A stretch of 64,000 nucleotides of DNA, taken from NCBI GenBank assembly GCA_019188255.1, contig JAETXT010000005.1, positions 4,154,001 through 4,218,000 of the forward strand, written 5' to 3'. The stretch is from Verticillium longisporum. Lineage: Eukaryota; Ascomycota; Sordariomycetes; Glomerellales; Plectosphaerellaceae. Under the pieces are notes generated by a model, which had not been told where the DNA came from, made no database searches, and worked only from the letters and a program-made list of their open reading frames with translations. The position numbers and the translations under genes were made by a program. Below, piece by piece: positions 57,972 to 64,000 of the stretch. The number at the start of each line of letters is the position of its first letter. Within the stretch, counting starts at the first letter, position 1.

Positions 57972-60900
57972 TCAAAAGCTGACGGGCCCCAAGCCCCTCT
58001 GCTTGACGGCCTCTTGCACCTCGTGCTTGACCCCAGCCAGGGCCTTCTGCCATCCGCGCTTACCAGGCCCATTCCCCGGATCCGTGCTGATGAGGAAATC
58101 CACCCACGTCACCAGCTGCACGGCCTTGTTCATGTTTCTCTCCTCGAGTACGACCTTGCCGAGATATGTCTCAAACATCTGCACGTCTGCCTTGTGCGGC
58201 CCCTCCTCCTTCGACTGCCCGTGCCACGCCTCGAGCATGTCTTTGACGTCCGCCACTGCCGTGACACCAGTGCCCGTAAAGTCAACCTTGGGCGGTGCCG
58301 CCGGAAACCGCAGTTTGCCGTTCGACGATTGCGCCCCCGACGCCTCGGCCTGCTGAGGCCTGCGCGCCGGTGCCGCCAAGTTCAGACCGCCTCTGCGTGC
58401 GAGCCGCTTGCGCCGGTGGTCTTCGACAACCTCGCGGCGCAGTTCTTCCGGTAGTTCCGCCAGGAAATCGGGATCGAGCTCCTGTAGGTCCTCCTGTGCG
58501 GCGGCGGCATCTGCCTGACGTGGCATGAAATTCGTCTGCATGCGGTTGGCGGCGGCGTCGTGGAGGCGCTCTCGCGTTTTGCGAGCGCCCCCGCGGCCCC
58601 GCCTCGTGGGTGTCGTGGCCTTTTTGGCCTGAATGATTCTGTCGCGGCGGGGCGACTGCGGCATTGGCACCGGCGTAGGTCTGCGGCCGTAAGACGCGAG
58701 AACTTCGGCTTTCATGTCGTCGGGCAGCGCGTTGAAGACTTCAGGGTCGACTTGAGAGGGCGGCGGCGCATCGAAGACGGCGGGACTGTCGCTACGAGGC
58801 CTGGTCGCCGGGGAGGCTGCTCTGGCAAAGGATAGAGGTTGCTGCCTCGACTGAAGTTTGGACCTGATGTCCTGGGGCAGTTCGGCGAGGACCGAGGGAT
58901 CGACTTGCGTTGGCATGATGAACTGCGTGCCGGCAATATTCAGGGGTGTTGTAGCCTTGGCATCAACCGCGCCAGCGCGCGCGATTGCCAGCGCTGGATG
59001 CACAGGTTTCGGCTTTTTCGGCGTCAGAGGGTCGTCGGCGATGGGGTCCTCGACGAAACCTTTAATGGGCAGCTTCTTCTTCTGTGGGCTTTCCATTTCT
59101 TCAATAGGGTCCGTCTTCGACTTCTTGGCCGACGTGGGAGCACTGAAGGTTGGGAAGGCCAGTCGCTTCTGGCTTCCATCCACAGCCGTTGGCCCGGTCT
59201 TGATCGGTTCCAACTTGGCCATTTGCGCACCAAGTCCTCGCAGGTCGCCAGGCCTCAGCTCGAGAGAGCTCAGTATCGTCACGGCGTCTTTGCCTATGGT
59301 CCCGCCGTGGTGGGTTGCCACCACGAAATCAATACACTTGTTGATCGTGTCTCACTTGCCTTGTGCGAGATGCTTGACAGGGTCCAGAGGCGCATCGAGC
59401 GATCTGCGCATGACCTTGAGCGTCAACTGTTTTCCTTTCACCTGCTCGTTGAGCAAGCGACGCTCCAACTCCTTGCAGAGATTCATGATGAACTCCTCGG
59501 CCTCTGCCTGGTTGATGAAGCGGATGCCCCAGTTGACCTCTGCCGAGACGGACTTGCGGGCCGCCTGCTCGCCGACTTCTGTGCGATCGATGCCCCGGGC
59601 GTACTCCCACAGCTTCTCGCCTGTCTTAGGTCCCAGAGTGCCTGATAGCTTTTCCTTGGAAAACGACCGAATGTCCTTGACGAACTTGATGCCGACCTCC
59701 TCAAGTTTGCCGCTCATGCTGTGAGCGACACCTGGAAGGCCCCTGACCTCCAGCTCTCCAATCATGTCGAGGACGTCGTCGGGCTTGAGCTGATACTGGC
59801 CCGCAGGCTTTGCACGTCGCAATGCCACCTTTGCCTGGAGGATATTTCCACCGATTCCAACCGAGACGTCGCAATCTGTTTTTGCCTTGATCTTCTTGCG
59901 CAGGTCGAGAGCGAGAGCGTCCGCAAATTCTTGCTCCCGCCATATGCTGCCCTCATCGACAGCCCCGCCATCAGAGCCAACGCCATCATACACCGCGGCA
60001 CTGACATCTAACAGTGCCTCATCCACACTGACGCTCTGCACGATACCCCCGACCGTCAAGATGGCTTCGTAAAACAGAGCGCTCGCTTCTTCGTAGGCAG
60101 GAAAGTCATACGGCAAAACCCTAAGCTCAGGACACAGCTCCACGGCCTTTTTCATCCACATGCCATTCTTGACGCCAAACTTTCGCGACGGGTAGTTGCA
60201 GCTGGCAATCTCAGAGCCGTGGCCGGGGCTGTGCGCGATGACCACGGGCTTGTCGACGAGCTCGGGGTGCTTTTTCAGCGACACAGCGCAGAAGAAACTG
60301 TCAAAGTCGACGTGAAGTATGTACCGTCGAGATCCCGGCTTGCGCTTGGCGACCTTGACGCCCGACTCGGCCTCCTTGGCCAAGCGTTGCATCTTCGATT
60401 TGAGCTCCGCTTTCCATGTCGACAGGTGATGAAGTCGACTTTCAGAATAGTACTGTTGCAAGAAATTCGGGTTTGCCGTGGAGGATTTCCGCATGCGCGG
60501 ATCGGAGAGGAGCCAGGCATTGTGCTCTTCAGAAGTCATGTTCTCGGGCATCTTTCCACCCGACACCTGAGGCACCACCAGCTCGTCTGCTCTGGAGTCT
60601 GGGTCGTTGGACGGCTCCTTCTTCTCAGGTGGATCTAGTTCAAGTTCCCTAGACATGGGCCTCGCCACCTCTTCACGAATCACAGCAAGTGGTGCCGGCG
60701 ATTGTGTGGCGAGCGGTTTCGCTGTCGGTGTGGTCTTCTGCGTGTTGGCCAGAGAACCTGGCATTTCGATTTCCATCTGATCGAAGATCGAATCATCAAA
60801 TCCATCGCTGTACTGGCCGGACGAGCTGGGATGGCTCGGTGCGGCCGAGCTTTGTGGCCTCTGCAGCGGCGCCCTGGAGGGCGTTTCTTGATGCACGCCG

Positions 60901-61573
60901 GCATGCTGTGTTTTCATCGGAGTCTGCGACTTGCTCGCAGAGTTGGCAAACTCATTCGCGTAAAAGCTGTCGCGAGACTGCTCCTTGTACCCAGTCTGAT
61001 TCCCAGGCGTCGCCTGGCTGAGGAAGCTGCCTCCGCTAAAGTTCATTATCTTCTGCTTTGGTCCATCATCCAAGACCCGGTAGTCAGTCCAGGGAAGGAG
61101 CTTGCCGGCTTTGATCGAGTCCATGACCCACGCCGGCTTGACAATCCTGTACCGGCTGAACTCGACTGCCTATTTAGGCGGAAGCGTAGAGGCGACAATG
61201 TGCGTCGCCATAGTCTTCCCATCGAGGTACTGAAGGAAGCCGGCGCCATGCTGGACGAGCTCACGGTGAAGTCTTGCCAACGGTCAGTCGCTGGCCTCGT
61301 GCTATGATCGGAGGGAATCACTCACACGCTCAAGGAGGGTTGCGTGTAACCTGACACGTGGGCGACGATCCCCTTGAAGAGTTGCGGCTTATCCGATGAG
61401 GCCGCGCGCAGGTTCGCATCCAGGTTCTGAAGCTTGATCTTCTTCCTGCGGAAGTAGTCGCCGAAGCCCCCGAATTTGCTGGGCTCATATTCTTCTCCCT
61501 CCTCGTCTTCGAAGCTGTGTCCCTCGATGCGTTTCCTCACTTGCGAGGAGTTCTTTTCGAGGCGTGAACCCAT
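57972..61573 (-). CDS. REV1: Rev1 Y-family DNA polymerase (dCMP transferase), two in-frame stops
   Basis: Translesion synthesis protein that inserts dCMP and scaffolds Pol zeta. Exons 61573-61326 and 61272-57972 with a 53-nt intron (donor GTGAGT) joining QPSLSV to LHRELVQHG; 1182 codons. It has a BRCT domain (about 75-145), the UmuC catalytic core from about residue 400 (HVDFDSFFCAVSLKKHPEL, SVDEALLDVS), a little-finger region, two ubiquitin-binding-like motifs (DPDFLAELPEELRREV, DPEVFNALPDDMKAEV) and the Rev1 C-terminal helix bundle. Two nonsense codons: TAG at codon 117 (61170-61172) where the family has Lys in PPKKAVEF, and TGA at codon 723 (59352-59354) where it has Cys in GKCDT. Conserved sequence continues in the same frame after both. 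They may be real or base-call errors; neither fits RIP. Confidence 0.9.
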
Positions 61574-62029
61574 GTTGGCGTTGACGGCCCAGCCGGGCCC
61601 GGTATGCCCGCACCGGGGAGGAGCAAGCCAAAGGGTATCGCGACACGCTCAGTAGTCAAAACCTGAGCTCCGCCGTAGTCATGTACAACCAGGTTTTCGC
61701 ATCTTGATGTGTACCCCAAAAAGCGCGATGAATGTGAAGCTGCTGCTTAAAAACGATGGCTTCATAATCTATGAGAGGTCTCTTCGGCGCCGCCTTGGGA
61801 AGTGTGGTGGGGTGAGCGAGCGAGTGAAGGCAGGCACGCGTAGAGTGGAGCCAGGCGCCATGACTACACGTCCTCACGTGACGAACTGAGCGTAATGGAC
61901 GGGCCAGGCGAAAACACACCCTGGCGTGTCTAGTCCGCAGTAGCCATCCAGAACTTCGTTTCCTTCTTTCCCATCACTCGAGTGGAAGACGCAGTCTACT
62001 CTGTACCAGCCCAACCACAAGATGCAACC
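61574..62029. promoter_or_regulatory. divergent promoter REV1 / RED-like gene
   Basis: 456 bases between divergent starts, with a palindromic TCACGTGA E-box at 61874-61881, a common basic-helix-loop-helix site. Which gene it serves cannot be told. Confidence 0.45.
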
Positions 62030-63736
62030 ATGAACAACGACCAGTTCCGAAGGCTCGTGGGCGCCAGCTCCTCCCAGTCCGGCAGTCCCAGCAATGGCTC
62101 GTCCGCGAGCACGGCAAGCCCCGCCGGCGCAACACCGAGCGCCCTCGGATCGCGGCAGCGCTCCAGCATCCCCATGACGCCGTACGTCACCCGTTCCCCG
62201 GCGCTGCGTCTTTCCATTGTTTGCCGTCCAATGCTGACCATACCTCTTTGCAGACGCTCCGTAGGCGGCGGCTACAGCAGTCGCAACGAGTTCGCCCGAC
62301 AGCTCGCCGCGCGCAACAACCCCGACCAGGCGCAGAAGAAGTTCCGAACATCGGCGCCCAAGGGCTCCCGCCTGGCCGAGGGCTACGTCGACCGGTCGAA
62401 GGAGAGGCAGGCCGAGGAAGAGGACGAACGCGCGGCGCGGATCAAGGCGCTCGAGGAGCTGCTCAAGAAGGAGGAGATTGACCAGGAGACGTTTGAGAAG
62501 CAGCGGGATCAGATTGCCGGCGGCGACTTGTCGAGCACGCACCTGGTCAAGGGGCTGGACCGCAAGCTGCTGGCGAGGATCCGGCAGGGCGAGGATGTCT
62601 ACGGCGACGACAGGGAGGCCCCGCCGGCAGAGGAGGATGCGCTGCCTACCGAGGAGATGGAGGACGAGTTTGACCGCATCGAGGTCAAGGAGGTGCAGGG
62701 CGTTGCCAACGCGGACAAGGCTGAGAAGAAGAAGGGCCAGGTGGCGCTCATTCCCGGCAAGAAGCGCACGCGCGATCAGATTGTGGCCGAGATGAAGGCG
62801 GCGCGACTTGCGGCGGCGCAGGCGGCCAAGGAGGCGAGCCTCGGCGACAGGTTCAAGAAGATTGGCGCGAAGCAAAAGGCCGGCACGCGGATCGAGAGGG
62901 ACAACAAGGGCCGCGAGGTCATGATCATTGTCGACGAGGACGGTCACGAGAAGCGGAAGGTGCGCAAGGTGCAGCGCGATTTTGAGGAAGACGAACGGCA
63001 ACGCGAGCTCATGAGGCCCGACAAGGACGCCAAGCCTCTGGGGATGGAGGTACCAGAGATATACCAGAAGCAACCACAACCGGCGGAAGAGGAGGACGAC
63101 GACATCTTTGCCGATGCTGGGGATGATTACGACCCGTTGGCGGGGATGGATTCTGACTCTGATGAGGATGAGGATAACGAACACAAGGACAAGACGGCGG
63201 GCGAGAGAGAGGCGCAAGCAGAGGACGAAAAGGCAGCCGCCAAACAGGCCATGCCACCGCCACCGAGACCGAAACAGGCCGAGGCGAAAGACTACTTCAA
63301 AGGCTCCAAGACGGAGCTGCTCTCAGCGCAGACGCGCAAGGCACCGTCCATGTCGGACCCGGACATCCAAGCGGCCTTCAAAAGGGCAGCGCAACTGGGC
63401 GCTGCCGCCAAGGACCGAAAGGGAGACGACGAAGACGACGACATGGCAGACGAGGAGGCACGTCGGCGGGCGGAGAAACACAAGAAGATGCTCGAGTCGT
63501 CGAACCGCGACGATGCCGACATTGACATGGGCTTCGGCACCAGCAGGTTCGAGGATGAAGAGGACTTTGACGACACCAAGGTCAAGCTCTCGGAATGGGG
63601 CCATGATGATGATGAAGGTGAGGATAAGGGCGGCAAAGGAAAGCGCAAGAGGGGCCCGAAGAAGCGGAAGGGCGACGCCAATAATGCAGCAGACGTGCTG
63701 CGGGTGATGGAGCAACGTAAGGCGGCGGGGGCTTGA
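62030..63736 (+). CDS. RED-like protein (RED/IK N-terminal domain)
   Basis: Two exons, 62030-62181 and 62254-63736, giving 544 residues. The 72-nt intron (donor GTACGT, branch CTGAC, acceptor TTTGCAG) joins SIPMTP to RSVGGGYSSRNEFARQLAAR. RED-domain hallmarks: FRTSAPKGSRLAEGYVDRSK, ERAARIKALEELLKKEEID and DLSSTHLVKGLDRKLLARIR. The C-terminal half is acidic with Lys-rich stretches ending KRKRGPKKRKGDANNAADVL, likely nuclear localisation. The family is a spliceosome B-complex component. The intron has no stop and is a multiple of three, so retention would add 24 residues. Confidence 0.9.
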   Translation: MNNDQFRRLVGASSSQSGSPSNGSSASTASPAGATPSALGSRQRSSIPMTPYVTRSPALRLSIVCRPMLTIPLCRRSVGGGYSSRNEFARQLAARNNPDQAQKKFRTSAPKGSRLAEGYVDRSKERQAEEEDERAARIKALEELLKKEEIDQETFEKQRDQIAGGDLSSTHLVKGLDRKLLARIRQGEDVYGDDREAPPAEEDALPTEEMEDEFDRIEVKEVQGVANADKAEKKKGQVALIPGKKRTRDQIVAEMKAARLAAAQAAKEASLGDRFKKIGAKQKAGTRIERDNKGREVMIIVDEDGHEKRKVRKVQRDFEEDERQRELMRPDKDAKPLGMEVPEIYQKQPQPAEEEDDDIFADAGDDYDPLAGMDSDSDEDEDNEHKDKTAGEREAQAEDEKAAAKQAMPPPPRPKQAEAKDYFKGSKTELLSAQTRKAPSMSDPDIQAAFKRAAQLGAAAKDRKGDDEDDDMADEEARRRAEKHKKMLESSNRDDADIDMGFGTSRFEDEEDFDDTKVKLSEWGHDDDEGEDKGGKGKRKRGPKKRKGDANNAADVLRVMEQRKAAGA

Positions 63737-64000
63737 GGTTTCTGGTCAATTAAAGAGCGATACTATCTGGATAATGACGTCGGGGTCCGCAAGTGTCAGG
63801 AAGACGGTGCCGCACAATCAACAAATCCACGACTCCAAGTCGAGTCAAAGCCACGATCTTGTCGTTCATCAGCATCGTGATCCACCATGAAATGCGCCGT
63901 GGCTGAGTCATCTGGCGACGAACAAGAAACATAGCCTCGGCCTGCCTTTCTGGGTATCGCTCAGGAACGGGCTCCGTAGGCTATCGTCTGCGTGTCCATG
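63737..64000. other. 3' flank, no gene seen
   Basis: Sequence after the RED-like gene to the window edge. No supported feature. Confidence 0.5.

Overview
This 64 kb window comes from a filamentous ascomycete, most likely a Sordariomycete. Genes are mostly intron-poor with 50-230 nt GT-AG introns and CTAAC/CTGAC-like branch points, and the products are typical fungal ones: a mitochondrial-type arginine carbamoyl-phosphate synthase, a Dsc4-like DUF1746 protein, a CIA84-like PPR protein, a Pro1-like C6 zinc regulator and a WSC protein. Repeats are AT-rich in a way that suggests RIP. Identification is by reading motifs; no database was searched.

Layout. 1-18.8 kb is a dense housekeeping block: Npl4 C-terminus (+), arginine-specific carbamoyl-phosphate synthase large subunit (-), cytosolic Phe-tRNA synthetase alpha (-), Dsc4-like protein (+), Rcl1 (-), a mitochondrial PPR protein (+), a GPATCH11-type G-patch protein (-) and a Cys-rich single-pass membrane protein (-). 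18.8-39.5 kb is almost gene-free: a 0.7 kb element with terminal inverted repeats, one Zn2Cys6 regulator resembling Pro1/ADV-1, then about 14 kb with no supportable gene. 39.5-46 kb carries a SAM/PH cell-polarity protein (+), a SOD-like mitoribosomal protein (-) and a two-pass membrane protein (-). 46.3-52.8 kb is an accessory patch: a degraded STAND/NLR-type gene with a lipase-like N-terminal domain, an AT-rich tract, a pogo-family transposon with TA target duplications, a possible solo LTR, a second copy of the degraded segment and a broken GH71 alpha-1,3-glucanase. 52.9-63.7 kb returns to core genes: a conserved unknown, the mitochondrial thiamine pyrophosphate carrier, a small WSC protein, Rev1 and a RED-like protein.

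The most striking observation is about reading-frame integrity. The SAM/PH gene needs six frame corrections, the transposase four and the mitoribosomal gene one. All eleven are single missing bases inside mononucleotide runs, and adding them gives lengths divisible by three with conserved protein on both sides. The arginine CPS gene has a run-associated frame change plus a nonsense codon, and Rev1 has two in-frame nonsense codons. Unpolished homopolymer errors in the assembly are the simplest explanation for the run lesions; the nonsense codons are a different class and need separate checking.

Functional links are modest. Arginine CPS and Phe-tRNA synthetase both have Gcn4/CPC1-type TGASTCA sites upstream, which fits cross-pathway amino-acid control. 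The large non-coding flanks of the Pro1-like gene fit a developmental regulator with extended control regions.
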